From the NCBI GenBank assembly GCA_046350675.1, contig JAXLZZ010000004.1:166849-230848 (forward strand): a DNA stretch of 64,000 nt, read 5' to 3'. Shown piece after piece: positions 40,736 to 49,548 of this stretch. Both the position numbers and the translations under genes were made by a program. The notes beneath the pieces are model-generated. The model saw only the letters and a list, made by a program, of their open reading frames with translations, searched no databases and was not told the origin of the DNA. Each line of letters begins with the position of its first letter. The first letter of the stretch is position 1. This DNA comes from JAXLZZ01 sp046350675 (GTDB taxonomy: Bacteria > Patescibacteriota > Saccharimonadia > Saccharimonadales > UBA4665).

Positions 40736-41795
40736 CGGGAGAGCCTGTTGCAGCAAGTGTCTTAGATTCCTTCAGTGTCTTATGGTAGAAATAGTAACCT
40801 GGAACCACCTGGATGATAGTATTCAAAACGCGGTACATCACCGTGACCGGTAGGCTGAGCCGCGCTGGAATACCGGCACTGGCAAGTACGGCTGTCATCA
40901 ATGCCTCGTAAATACCAACACCGCCTGGCAATACCGACACTAAGCCAGCAAAATTCGCTACTGCATAGGCCATGATTACAGCGCCAACATTCACGTATTC
41001 GCTGAACGCCATGTAGACCACATAAATCGACAGCACCTCTGTAATATTGATCTGCAAGGCATACCAGAACGGCTTTCTAAGCTTGCCAGAATTGTTCTTG
41101 ATCTCGCGGTAGTTCTTGTGAAAATCATCAAAGACTTCGCGGGCACTATCGATATTGATTGTTTCAGGGTGTTTTGGCCGCACAATCTGAATTAGCTTAT
41201 TCAAACCCTTCGTCACTGCCGTAAAGAAATGATTAATACGGCTCTGGCTGCCGACGATATACACAAATAACCCCGTACCGACGAGCAGCAATGTAGATAA
41301 GACTGCTGCCACCATAACCGTTACGTTACTAACATTGCCCATAATCGACAGCGACAACAGCCCAAAGACAATCAGCACTTCAAACGATAAGAACACCAGC
41401 CCGAGTTTCATCACCTGCACCAACGTAGCTTTTGTGGCCGTAAGTTTCTGCCCGTCTCGCATGCGTAGGCCGAAATATGAGATGCCGGTTACACCGCCAC
41501 TCGGAAAGACGTGATTGACAAAGTTCAGCTCTAGCGAAGCCCTATACAAATGTTTATACGGCAGTTTATTGCCCACGATACCGAATAAATGCTGGTAGAG
41601 GCGCGCCTGCGCATGATAGTTCCACGCCTGAATTGGAATCATAGTTAGCAGTATCCACGCATTTACCCTGCCTAGATTATTAAATGTCTCGACAATCTGA
41701 TCACGGATAGCATAAATCAGCACCATCAACGCCACCAGTGTGACAATATTAATGATCAGCTTCCACCGACGGCGCACAAATGATTTTTCGCTCAT
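40728..41795 (-). CDS. flippase-like/lysylphosphatidylglycerol synthase TM-region family protein
   Basis: 355 aa. About eight hydrophobic segments. Family motif NFVNHVFPSGGVTGISYFGLR and the late VSVLPGGVGIYEALMTAVL match the UPF0104/LPG_synthase_TM family. There is no C-terminal aminoacyl-transferase domain, so lysyl transfer is unlikely. A lipid transport or flipping role is inferred. TATAAT ends 7 nt before ATG 41795. Confidence 0.82.
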   Translation of the reverse strand: MSEKSFVRRRWKLIINIVTLVALMVLIYAIRDQIVETFNNLGRVNAWILLTMIPIQAWNYHAQARLYQHLFGIVGNKLPYKHLYRASLELNFVNHVFPSGGVTGISYFGLRMRDGQKLTATKATLVQVMKLGLVFLSFEVLIVFGLLSLSIMGNVSNVTVMVAAVLSTLLLVGTGLFVYIVGSQSRINHFFTAVTKGLNKLIQIVRPKHPETINIDSAREVFDDFHKNYREIKNNSGKLRKPFWYALQINITEVLSIYVVYMAFSEYVNVGAVIMAYAVANFAGLVSVLPGGVGIYEALMTAVLASAGIPARLSLPVTVMYRVLNTIIQVVPGYYFYHKTLKESKTLAATGSPDG

Positions 41796-41802
41796 TGGCA
41801 CT

Positions 41803-41808
41803 ATTATA
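41803..41808 (-). promoter_or_regulatory. -10 element, predicted leaderless start of the flippase-like gene
   Basis: Minus-strand perfect TATAAT (41808-41803), 7 nt before the ATG at 41795. Confidence 0.55.
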
Positions 41809-41828
41809 TAGCTTCACGCCGCAGCCTG

Positions 41829-41834
41829 TATACT
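41829..41834 (+). promoter_or_regulatory. -10 element, predicted leaderless start of the Trm11-like gene
   Basis: TATACT ends 7 nt before ATG 41842. The divergent flippase-like promoter lies only about 20 bp away. Confidence 0.5.
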
Positions 41835-41841
41835 TATGGGT

Positions 41842-43083
41842 ATGCAAAGTTTAGTACTATTTGGGCGTCAGCCTGCTCTTGGCCTGGCTGAAGTTGAAAG
41901 TTTGTATGGTGGCGACAAGATCCGGCGCGTAGGCGCCAAAGTCGCTGTGATCGATATTGACCCCTGTTTTCTAGCCTTCGATCGACTTGGCGGCAGCACG
42001 AAATTCTGCAAGATCTTGACCACTCTAGACACAACTAATTGGAAGGAACTTGAGAAATTTTTGATCCAGGTTGCGCCTGGTCATAGCCAAAGCATGCCCG
42101 AAGGCAAAATGCGTCTTGGCCTGAGTATTGTCGGTATGGGCGTATCTTTGAAGCAACTCGAAGCTACCGGCCTGACGCTCAAAAAAGCTATCCGCAAAAC
42201 CGGTCGCTCTGTACGCCTCGTGCCAAACAATGGCGCCACAGAACTCAACAGTGCTCAGGTGATTCATAACCAGCTCACTGGCCCTACGGGTTGGGAGCTA
42301 GTATTTATTCGTGATGGGGAGCAAACAATCGTGGCGCAGTGCGTCAAAGTACAAGACATCGCTAGCTACACCCGTCGTGACCGCGAACGACCCAAGCGCG
42401 ACAGCAAAGTTGGCATGCTACCACCAAAATTGGCGCAAATTATCATCAACCTCTCTGCTGGCAAACTCCCCGAGGACAAGCTTGAGTCAATCTGCGACAT
42501 CCCTGCCGGCGAACCAATTCCACGTAAATTACTTGGTAAGACTGTGCTCGATCCCTTCTGTGGCACGGGCGTTGTCCTCCAGGAAGCTGCGCTCATGGGC
42601 TACGATGTAGCTGGTACCGATCTCGAGCAACGCATGATTGACTACTCCGAAGCTAATATCTCATGGTTGTCCAACCTCTACGGCGAGCAGTTCAACCCGG
42701 TCGATCTTGAAGAAGGCGACGCCACCACTCACAAGTGGGACTACCCGGTAGATTTTGTAGCCTGCGAAACGTATCTTGGCCGCCCCTTCACTTCTCAACC
42801 GGATGGCGAAACATTGGCGCGAACTATCAGTGAGTGCAATGTAATTATTAAAAAGTTTTTACAGAATATTCATGGGCAACTCAAACCTGGGACACGCCTT
42901 TGTGTGGCCGTGCCTGCCTGGCAGCATCGTCCAAACACGTTTAAATTCCTACCCCTGGTTGACCAGATTGAAGATTTGGGCTATACTGGTGTGAGTTTTG
43001 AGCATATTCGGGATGAAGAGCTCCTCTACTACAGAGAAGATCAGATTGTTGCCCGTCAGCTCCTAGTAATTACAAGAAAGTAG
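41842..43083 (+). CDS. Trm11/THUMP-like RNA (guanine-N2) methyltransferase
   Basis: 413 aa. The N-terminal region resembles the ferredoxin-like/THUMP module of Trm11-type enzymes (RQPALGLAEVESLYGG, VPNNGATELNSAQVIHNQL). The C-terminal SAM domain has VLDPFCGTGVVLQEAALMG and AGTDLEQRMIDYSEANI. The catalytic (D/N)PPY motif is replaced by CETYLGRPF. Probably tRNA modification; the altered motif IV makes the chemistry uncertain. ATG 41842 is used because the upstream ATG at 41836 begins 1 nt after the -10. Confidence 0.8.
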   Translation: MQSLVLFGRQPALGLAEVESLYGGDKIRRVGAKVAVIDIDPCFLAFDRLGGSTKFCKILTTLDTTNWKELEKFLIQVAPGHSQSMPEGKMRLGLSIVGMGVSLKQLEATGLTLKKAIRKTGRSVRLVPNNGATELNSAQVIHNQLTGPTGWELVFIRDGEQTIVAQCVKVQDIASYTRRDRERPKRDSKVGMLPPKLAQIIINLSAGKLPEDKLESICDIPAGEPIPRKLLGKTVLDPFCGTGVVLQEAALMGYDVAGTDLEQRMIDYSEANISWLSNLYGEQFNPVDLEEGDATTHKWDYPVDFVACETYLGRPFTSQPDGETLARTISECNVIIKKFLQNIHGQLKPGTRLCVAVPAWQHRPNTFKFLPLVDQIEDLGYTGVSFEHIRDEELLYYREDQIVARQLLVITRK

Positions 43084-43087
43084 CTTT

Positions 43088-43360
43088 ATGTCACATGTGA
43101 AAGCCGGCGGTACCGCCAAAAACGTACACGATAGCCCTGGTCAGCGACTTGGTGTTAAAGTATATGGCGGCCAAAAAGTGAACACTGGCCAGGTGATTGT
43201 GCGCCAGGTAGGTATGACAAAGCGCGCTGGTGACGGCACAAAAATTAGCCGTAACTTTACCATTCATGCTGCTCGTGATGGTGTTGTGCAGTATCAAAAG
43301 CGTCGTGTGCGTCTTTTTAGCGGTCGTTCAGTCACCCGCACTGAAGTTACTGTTGTATAG
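43088..43360 (+). CDS. rpmA: 50S ribosomal protein L27
   Basis: 90 aa. The N-terminus MSHVKAGGTAKNVHDSPGQR and GVKVYGGQKVNTGQVIVRQ are characteristic; the N-terminal tail reaches the peptidyl transferase centre. The sequence starts directly with the functional N-terminus, with no cleavable extension. The usual neighbours rplU and obgE are absent. Confidence 0.96.
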   Translation: MSHVKAGGTAKNVHDSPGQRLGVKVYGGQKVNTGQVIVRQVGMTKRAGDGTKISRNFTIHAARDGVVQYQKRRVRLFSGRSVTRTEVTVV

Positions 43361-43389
43361 TCACATGGCTTATTAATTAGTTTTGTTCT

Positions 43390-43746
43390 ATGGAATCACA
43401 CCTACGTAAAGAGTACGCATTATTGTGTCCTCCTGAGCTCCAGGAAGGTACACCCGACATGCGCACTACAGAAGGTAGAGCGGAACGCGACAAGCGAATT
43501 GGCAGATATGTGGTTGCGCAAGATATTCTAAAAGATGTTGCAACTCCTGATAAGATTTTGCAAATCGCACGCGACGACAACCCTTATTACGGTAACTTTT
43601 ATCGTCAGGTGCTAAAGGCCTGGGCAGATCGATGGCCAGGCCACCCTGCTAGCGGTTTATGCGCCGGCGATGTTGAGATTGCGGTTATGGACTGGGGCGT
43701 TGAAGAAGACGTAGGTCTACACAATTGTCGCGTGCTCAGTATCTAA
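43390..43746 (+). CDS. hypothetical protein
   Basis: 118 aa, not recognised. Soluble, charged N-terminus (TTEGRAERDKRIGRY) and a Trp/Tyr-containing centre (DNPYYGNFYRQVLKAWADRW). Tail-to-tail with the receiver gene at 43760. Confidence 0.55.
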   Translation: MESHLRKEYALLCPPELQEGTPDMRTTEGRAERDKRIGRYVVAQDILKDVATPDKILQIARDDNPYYGNFYRQVLKAWADRWPGHPASGLCAGDVEIAVMDWGVEEDVGLHNCRVLSI

Positions 43747-43759
43747 GTTTTCTTTGGTG

Positions 43760-44176
43760 CTATACGTTATTTAGATGGTGGCGGATGCGGTCGATGACGT
43801 CGGCAATTACTACTTGAGATTTTACAAGATAGTCATCAACACCAAGTGTCTCTGCGCGCTGCTTGTCGCTGTCTTGGCTGAGTGCTGTGAGCATAATAAT
43901 CTTTAAATTGGCCGTCTCTGGGGTATTGCGAAGGATATCGAGCACATCAAACCCACTCACCTTCGGCATCATTACATCAAGCAAGACTAGGTCTGGTTTA
44001 TAACTAAGGGCACTTGCGAGAGCGTCTTCACCATTGGCTACACGACGGACTTCGAACCCTTCGCCCTGCAGACGTGTTACATACATATTTGCTAGCGCGT
44101 CATCGTCCTCGACCATAAGAATGCGCTTGGGGTGTCCGGAGCTTTGATTTGGTGCCGGTGTTTGATTTTCTTCCAT
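43760..44176 (-). CDS. stand-alone response regulator receiver protein
   Basis: 138 aa. A ~15-residue polar N-terminus, then a complete receiver: MVEDDDALA, phospho-Asp in LLDVMMPKVSGFDVLDILRN, Thr in MLTALSQ, Lys in YLVKSQ. No output domain, so a CheY-like signalling adaptor. Very similar to the receiver of the long-tailed regulator at 1546; the kinase at 222 may serve both. Confidence 0.93.
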   Translation of the reverse strand: MEENQTPAPNQSSGHPKRILMVEDDDALANMYVTRLQGEGFEVRRVANGEDALASALSYKPDLVLLDVMMPKVSGFDVLDILRNTPETANLKIIMLTALSQDSDKQRAETLGVDDYLVKSQVVIADVIDRIRHHLNNV

Positions 44177-44183
44177 ACTGCTA

Positions 44184-44189
44184 ATGGTA
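44184..44189 (-). promoter_or_regulatory. -10-like element of the receiver gene
   Basis: Minus-strand TACCAT (44189-44184), 7 nt before the ATG at 44176. Confidence 0.35.
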
Positions 44190-44229
44190 GCCTAGAACGG
44201 CCTTTGGCGCAACTGTTATGCCTGAGGTG

Positions 44230-45837
44230 CTATTGGGTCTTGAGGGCTTTGATGAAGCCGTCGAACATAGGGTGCGGTCGGTTTGGACGGCTTTTGAACT
44301 CTGGGTGGAATTGGCAGGCCAGGAAGAATGGATGGTCAGTGCCTTCGATGATTTCAACTAGGTTGTTCTTTGGATTAATACCAGTAGCTTTGATGCCCCA
44401 TGACTCGTACAGATCACGATAAGCATTATTACACTCGCCGCGGTGACGGTGGCGTTCCACAATCTTCGTCTGACCGTACACCTGGGCTGCTAGGCTGCCC
44501 TTTTCGAGCGTACAGTCGTAGTCACCAAGGCGCATCGTACCGCCGGTCATTAACTTATCTTTTTGGTCGTTCATAGTGTTGATAAGTAGATCGTTACTGT
44601 CAGGATTAAGTTCGAAGGTTGTAGCGCCCTTAATGCCAGCATTCCGAGCCGAAGCTACTACTGCCATTTGCATACCAAGACAGAGGCCAAGATACGGCAC
44701 TTTGTCCGCCAACGCATACTGCGCTGCCTTGATTTTGCCTTCTAAACCCCGCGTACCAAAACCACCCGGAACCACTACACCGTCATACTTTTTGAGCTCT
44801 TTGGCGATATCAGCATCTGGGGCATCGAACTTGGACGCATCAATCCAATTGAGCTCGATACCTACTTTGTTATGCCAAGCTGCAGCTTTAAGCGCTTCAA
44901 AGACCGACATGTAAGTGTCGGTGTTATCCATGTATTTCGCCACAAATCCAAGTTTTAGTGTGCGATCGTGCTTGGCAGTTGCCAAGGCCACCGTTGAGCG
45001 CCAATCCTTAAGATCTGCTTTTTTACCCTTAAGCCCAAGACGTTTTGTAATAACATCCGCCATGCCGGTATCTTCGATGGTAAGTGGCACTTGATAAATA
45101 CTTGGCGCATTTGGAAGCAGTGCGATAGCCTCTTCTGGCACGCCGCTAAAGAGGCTGAGTTTTTCTTTGACGCCTTCGTTAGCAGGCTGCTCACTGCGTC
45201 CAACCAAGAAGTCTGGGGAGATACCAAGCCCACGTAGTTCACGCACCGAGTTTTGTGCCGGCTTGGTCTTAGTTTCGTTGCTCGCGCCCAAGTATGGCAA
45301 ATAAACCACGTGTACGTATACGCAGTTCTCGACACCAACTTTCACGCCAAGTTCACGTATTGCCTCTGTAAACGACAGTGATTCATAATCCCCGACGGTG
45401 CCGCCAATCTCTACGATATGCACGTCGTAGCCCTCGCCCGCTTTGATAATCCAATCCTGAATTGAGCCGGTTACGTGTGGGATAATCTGAACATCATCGC
45501 CCTCAAATTTGCCTGCACGCTCATCCTGAATCAGTTTGAGTAGTACGCGGCCACTCATCAAACTGCTAGCAGAAGTCATCTCTGTGTCGGTGAAGCGCTC
45601 GTAGTGACCAAGATCGAGGTCAGTCTCTGCGCCATCCTTGGTTACAAAGCACTCGCCGTGTTCACGTGGGTTCAGAAGACCGGCGTCAACATTGAGGTAC
45701 GGATCACATTTTTGCAGGTTAACGTTGAATCCTCGAGCTTTTAAGAGGTTGCCGATTGAGGCGGCTGTGATACCCTTGCCGAGTCCGGAAAGCACACCAC
45801 CTGTAACAAAAATATACTTAGTCGCTTTTGCAGCCAC
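44230..45837 (-). CDS. pyrG: CTP synthase
   Basis: 535 aa. Converts UTP to CTP with glutamine. N-terminal synthetase domain: YIFVTGGVLSGLGKGITAAS, KCDPYLNVDAG and EIGGTVGDYES. C-terminal class I glutaminase with the Cys in YLGLCLGMQM and the His/Glu in CQFHPEF. Full length. AGAGAGG precedes the ATG. The 61-nt gap after ctpA contains a small CCCTTG/CAAGGG hairpin without a U-tract. Confidence 0.97.
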   Translation of the reverse strand: MAAKATKYIFVTGGVLSGLGKGITAASIGNLLKARGFNVNLQKCDPYLNVDAGLLNPREHGECFVTKDGAETDLDLGHYERFTDTEMTSASSLMSGRVLLKLIQDERAGKFEGDDVQIIPHVTGSIQDWIIKAGEGYDVHIVEIGGTVGDYESLSFTEAIRELGVKVGVENCVYVHVVYLPYLGASNETKTKPAQNSVRELRGLGISPDFLVGRSEQPANEGVKEKLSLFSGVPEEAIALLPNAPSIYQVPLTIEDTGMADVITKRLGLKGKKADLKDWRSTVALATAKHDRTLKLGFVAKYMDNTDTYMSVFEALKAAAWHNKVGIELNWIDASKFDAPDADIAKELKKYDGVVVPGGFGTRGLEGKIKAAQYALADKVPYLGLCLGMQMAVVASARNAGIKGATTFELNPDSNDLLINTMNDQKDKLMTGGTMRLGDYDCTLEKGSLAAQVYGQTKIVERHRHRGECNNAYRDLYESWGIKATGINPKNNLVEIIEGTDHPFFLACQFHPEFKSRPNRPHPMFDGFIKALKTQ

Positions 45838-45898
45838 CTTCTACATACCTCTCTTTATATGGCTCTATGCTACCCTATCCGACCCCTTGTGGCAAGGG

Positions 45899-47125
45899 TT
45901 ACTGAGCTATTTTGGTTTGGAGGTAGCTTTGGGCTGCTTGAAGTTGCGTATCGTTGTCGGCTTGTGCGTCTGCAGGGGTGATTTTAACTACCTTATCCGG
46001 TGTAATGCCCTTTTTATTGATGTTTTGGCCGTTTGGTCGGAACCAGCTGGCTACGGTAACCTTGAGTTGACCGCCATCATTGAAATTGATTAACTGCTGC
46101 ACCACGCCTTTACCGTAGCTTTTTTCGCCAATCACGTAAGCATCGCCATTGTCTTTAAGCGCACCGGTCAAGATCTCGGATGCCGAAGCACTTCCCTTGT
46201 CGATTAGTACAACTGTCGGAATGCCTGCTAATTGATCATTGCCCGTGGCGGTGTACGTCTTGATCACCGTGTTGCCGCGCTTTTCCTGTAAGACTGTCTC
46301 ACCGGGTTTCAGCCACTGGCTAGCAACGTCTACCGACGATTCAAGCAAACCGCCAGGATTGGAGCGCACATCTACGATAATACCCTTTACATTTTTGCTC
46401 TTAAACTCAGCCACTGCTTTGTTAACGAGTTCGGTGGTGTCATCAGAGAAAGTGGTAATTTGCAGATAGCCGATGTTACCATTAAGAATCTTGTACTTAA
46501 CACTTGGGATTTTAATATCTTCACGAGTTATGGTGAAATCAAGCGGTTGTTTTTTGTCGCGCACAATCTCAAGCTTCACTTTTGTGCCTTTTGGACCACG
46601 AATTTTCTGTACCGCCTCATCGACCGACAAACCACTGGTGCTCTCACCATTAATCGTTACGATAACGTCCTTGGCTTTAATCCCCGCTTTATCGGCAGGC
46701 AAACCGTCAATTGGCGCAATCACCTCTAAATTACCGTCTTTGTCTTGGCCCAACTGTGCACCAATACCACTAAAGGAGTTATTTAGCTCTTGGTTGAACT
46801 CTTTCGCCTCTTTGGGCGTGAAATACACGGTATACGGATCTTTAGTTGATGCAGCTAAGCCATGTTTGAGCCCATCAGTCAGCTGTTGCTCGGTGAGCTT
46901 GCCATCAAAATTATCTTTGAGTGCTTTATATACTTGATTAGTTGAATTGTAATCAAGTCGTGTGGGTAGCGAAGCGTTTTCAGGACTGGCTGTCTTGCTC
47001 GGTAGCGCAATGCGACCACTGCCCACGCCAAAGCCGAGCACGAATACTACCAATATGATTGCTACATTAAGTGTGCGACGCAACCAGACGTGCTTTTTCT
47101 TTGGTTTTGGTTGTTCTGTCTCCAT
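45899..47125 (-). CDS. ctpA: carboxyl-terminal processing protease (S41, CtpA-like)
   Basis: 408 aa. Extracytoplasmic serine protease: short basic tail, one span at about 17-36, a PDZ domain (GIGAQLGQDKDG to VTINGES), and the S41 core. Catalytic Ser lies in DKGSASASEILTGAL and Lys in GEKSYGKGVVQ. In other bacteria such proteases trim cell-wall hydrolases and lipoproteins; here it neighbours a CHAP hydrolase and ftsEX. An extended -10 lies 8 nt before the ATG. Confidence 0.94.
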   Translation of the reverse strand: METEQPKPKKKHVWLRRTLNVAIILVVFVLGFGVGSGRIALPSKTASPENASLPTRLDYNSTNQVYKALKDNFDGKLTEQQLTDGLKHGLAASTKDPYTVYFTPKEAKEFNQELNNSFSGIGAQLGQDKDGNLEVIAPIDGLPADKAGIKAKDVIVTINGESTSGLSVDEAVQKIRGPKGTKVKLEIVRDKKQPLDFTITREDIKIPSVKYKILNGNIGYLQITTFSDDTTELVNKAVAEFKSKNVKGIIVDVRSNPGGLLESSVDVASQWLKPGETVLQEKRGNTVIKTYTATGNDQLAGIPTVVLIDKGSASASEILTGALKDNGDAYVIGEKSYGKGVVQQLINFNDGGQLKVTVASWFRPNGQNINKKGITPDKVVKITPADAQADNDTQLQAAQSYLQTKIAQ

Positions 47126-47133
47126 TGCTACCT

Positions 47134-47142
47134 AGTATAGCA
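47134..47142 (-). promoter_or_regulatory. extended -10, predicted leaderless start of ctpA
   Basis: Minus-strand TGC then TATACT (47139-47134), 8 nt before the ATG at 47125. Confidence 0.55.
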
Positions 47143-47181
47143 AAAGAACTTTGGCCTCAGAAGTCTAAGCTGAGAGTGAAC

Positions 47182-48309
47182 TTAGAAGTGGATAAAGACG
47201 AGTCCAGCTGGGCTAATAGTCTTGGTTGAGTAGCGGCCATCCCAGGCAGCATTGTACTGACTGATATTGATCGTGCCATTGGCGTTTACGCTCTCAACAT
47301 ACATCGAATGGCCGTAGAAACCAGCATTACTGATAGCTACATCGCCTGCCCGTGGGCTTGAATCGGTAGGAATACCAGCAGCGCGCGCATTATCGTCCCA
47401 CTGTTTTGCGTTGCCGCGGCTTTGCCAACCCCAGCCGGGCATATATCGGCCAGATGCAGCTACACGGAAGGCTGTATAGCTTACACATTCTCGGTTGTAC
47501 ATGCCCCAGGTATCGAGCACAGTGTCCATGGGGATATTGCACCACTTAGCTGGGTAGCCACCGCCACATGTTGGGCCAGTGCCTGCAGGACCAGAGCTAC
47601 CGCCTGTAAAGCGGGCGTTTGCAGCAATCTGTTGTCTTTTGAGATCAGAAATTTTACTAGAGTTCGCAGCTATCTGCGCATTGTATGCAGACTGTTGACC
47701 TTCATTGTAAGCCAGCATTTGGTTTTGCTGATTCTGATCTGCGGCTAACTGCGCGTTCTGACTCTCAAGCGTCTTCTCTACTGTTACGAGAGTGCTCTTT
47801 TGCGTCTGCAATTTAGCCTGTAGGGCAGCAATTTCCTTAATCTTGCCACTCAGGTCATTTTGCACGCTGGTGCGATACTCTTCTTTATCAACGAAATCGC
47901 TCAAATTCTTACTGGTTGCCAGCTGTTCAATAGTCGTGGTTGAACCATCTATATACATTGCTTTGATAGTAGCTGCGAGATCGCTCTTTTTATCGGCGAT
48001 TAGAGCCTGGTTAGCAGTGATTTGCGTTTGAAGTGCGGCCTGCTGAGCTTGGTTTGAGGCAATTTGCCCCCTTAGGCCGTCGATTTGCGCCTGGAGACGA
48101 CTAATAGCGTCTTGATAACTGGTTGCTTGAGATTGCAAGCCATTAACTACACCCTGTGCGGCAGCATTTTGATTGCTCAATGCCTTAATTTGTTCATCGT
48201 ATTGATCGGCATACGTAACTTTTGCTACCCCGCCCACAATTCCAACGACCGCCATTAATACAAGGGCGGCGCGCAATATAGTACTGGTTTTGAACTGTTT
48301 TTTAGCCAT
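47182..48309 (-). CDS. secreted coiled-coil CHAP peptidoglycan hydrolase (PcsB-like)
   Basis: 375 aa from ATG 48309. Signal peptide (AALVLMAVVGIVGGVAKVTYA), a long coiled coil at about 35-235 (Gln/Ala/Leu-rich heptads) and a C-terminal CHAP domain. The catalytic Cys lies in NRECVSYTAFRVA and the His in YGHSMYVESV. The layout matches PcsB, whose coiled coil is driven by FtsEX to activate the amidase/endopeptidase. ftsX and ftsE lie directly upstream. The start is set by the signal peptide; the leader is A/C-rich with no SD. Confidence 0.88.
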   Translation of the reverse strand: MAKKQFKTSTILRAALVLMAVVGIVGGVAKVTYADQYDEQIKALSNQNAAAQGVVNGLQSQATSYQDAISRLQAQIDGLRGQIASNQAQQAALQTQITANQALIADKKSDLAATIKAMYIDGSTTTIEQLATSKNLSDFVDKEEYRTSVQNDLSGKIKEIAALQAKLQTQKSTLVTVEKTLESQNAQLAADQNQQNQMLAYNEGQQSAYNAQIAANSSKISDLKRQQIAANARFTGGSSGPAGTGPTCGGGYPAKWCNIPMDTVLDTWGMYNRECVSYTAFRVAASGRYMPGWGWQSRGNAKQWDDNARAAGIPTDSSPRAGDVAISNAGFYGHSMYVESVNANGTINISQYNAAWDGRYSTKTISPAGLVFIHF

Positions 48310-48476
48310 CTTTTGTTTTTTGTTTTGGTCTTTGTAAAACCTGGTTCTCATTATACCATGCCGCATATGCTTTGTCACCCCCTTGCTCACAAAGTGAGCC
48401 ATTTACCATTTCCTATTTTCCGTTTACCAATTATTTGCGTTTTTTATTTACCTATTTTGCTGAATGTTGGTGTGAG

Positions 48477-48600
48477 TGCCAGCTTCTCAGAATTGTGCAG
48501 TGTGGGATGGAAAGCGAGTCTCGAGCAGAGCCGTACTGTTCAGTACGGCGTAGCGAGACACGGAGCTTTACGCCCACAATGTGCTGTTCTGAGGAGTTGG
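48477..48600. repeat. large nested palindrome between ftsX and the CHAP gene (copy 3)
   Basis: Arms 48477-48505 and 48572-48600 pair with about three quarters identity (CTTCTCAGAA/TTCTGAGGAG, GTGTGGG/CCCACAA). Inside are GCGAGTCTCG/CGAGACAC and GCCGTACTG/CAGTACGGC stems. Related to the elements in the dcw cluster. Confidence 0.75.
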
Positions 48601-48605
48601 CGTGT

Positions 48606-49547
48606 CTATTTCGTTTTAAACTTTAGATAGCGGCGGGTCGCAATAATAGAAGAAACCGCTCCAAGTACTATACCAAGCATTAGCTGAATACCCAAAAGTT
48701 GGAAGAAATGCGCACTAAAGTATGTGCTGGCGTAATTGATGTCGAGTAAGCCCAGGCTCGTTGCCTCCAGCGCATTACTTGAGGCAAAGAATACCGAGTT
48801 AACAATCAATATAGATAGAACTGCTGCCAGCATGCCATATATAATGCTCTCCACTACAAATGGCCCGCGGATATAGCTTGTACTCGCACCGAGCAAGCGC
48901 ATAATCTGAATCTCGTCGCGACGGTTAAAGATCGCCATCTGGATCGTATTAAAGATGATTAACGCACTTACTACCGCAAAAATACCGACGGTAATAACAC
49001 CGATTTGGCGCAAGACATTTGTGGCATGTGTAATTTTATCGATCGCCTCTTTCCTGTCGCCACTGTAGCTTGCTTCGTCGGACTGCAAAATAATTACCTG
49101 GGGCTTTGATAAATAGTCTTTGATCTCTTGAATCTTATTTAAATCAATCGGTTTAACGCGAATGGTAGCTGGCAATGGATTGGCAGTCTCGTTAATTGCA
49201 GTTAATAGTTGTTCATTACCGGCGTTCTGCTCTTTGTAGGCTTCGAGCGCATCGGCTTTAGTCAAATAGGTAGTGTTGTTTACATTGGGTAATTTTTTGA
49301 GGTCTGCTGCCAGCTGCCTACCTTGTTTTTCCGTCGTCGTGTCTTTCAAGAAGACGGATACGTCAATTTTGTCGGTGATTTGGGCAATAGTGTGCGTAAA
49401 CGTCGCATTTGCAATCAGCGAGAACAACACAATGGTTAGTGTTACTACCATTACTGCAATTGCCGCTATTGCCAGCGTCATATTTCGCACAAAATTCACC
49501 ATGCCGGTGTGAATAATGCGCGATAATGTAATAAATTTACGGTTCAT
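48606..49547 (-). CDS. ftsX: cell division protein FtsX
   Basis: 313 aa from ATG 49547. Integral-membrane half of the FtsEX complex: one N-terminal span, an extracytoplasmic loop of about 120 residues, then three more spans with RRDEIQIMRLLGAS, the FtsX signature near TM2-3. The loop would contact the CHAP protein's coiled coil. The chosen start begins 1-2 nt after the ftsE stop. Confidence 0.94.
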   Translation of the reverse strand: MNRKFITLSRIIHTGMVNFVRNMTLAIAAIAVMVVTLTIVLFSLIANATFTHTIAQITDKIDVSVFLKDTTTEKQGRQLAADLKKLPNVNNTTYLTKADALEAYKEQNAGNEQLLTAINETANPLPATIRVKPIDLNKIQEIKDYLSKPQVIILQSDEASYSGDRKEAIDKITHATNVLRQIGVITVGIFAVVSALIIFNTIQMAIFNRRDEIQIMRLLGASTSYIRGPFVVESIIYGMLAAVLSILIVNSVFFASSNALEATSLGLLDINYASTYFSAHFFQLLGIQLMLGIVLGAVSSIIATRRYLKFKTK

Positions 49548-49548
49548 A

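Noticed and set aside
40728..41795. MprF-type lysyl-phosphatidylglycerol synthase
   Set aside because: Only the membrane part is present; the aminoacyl-transferase domain is missing.
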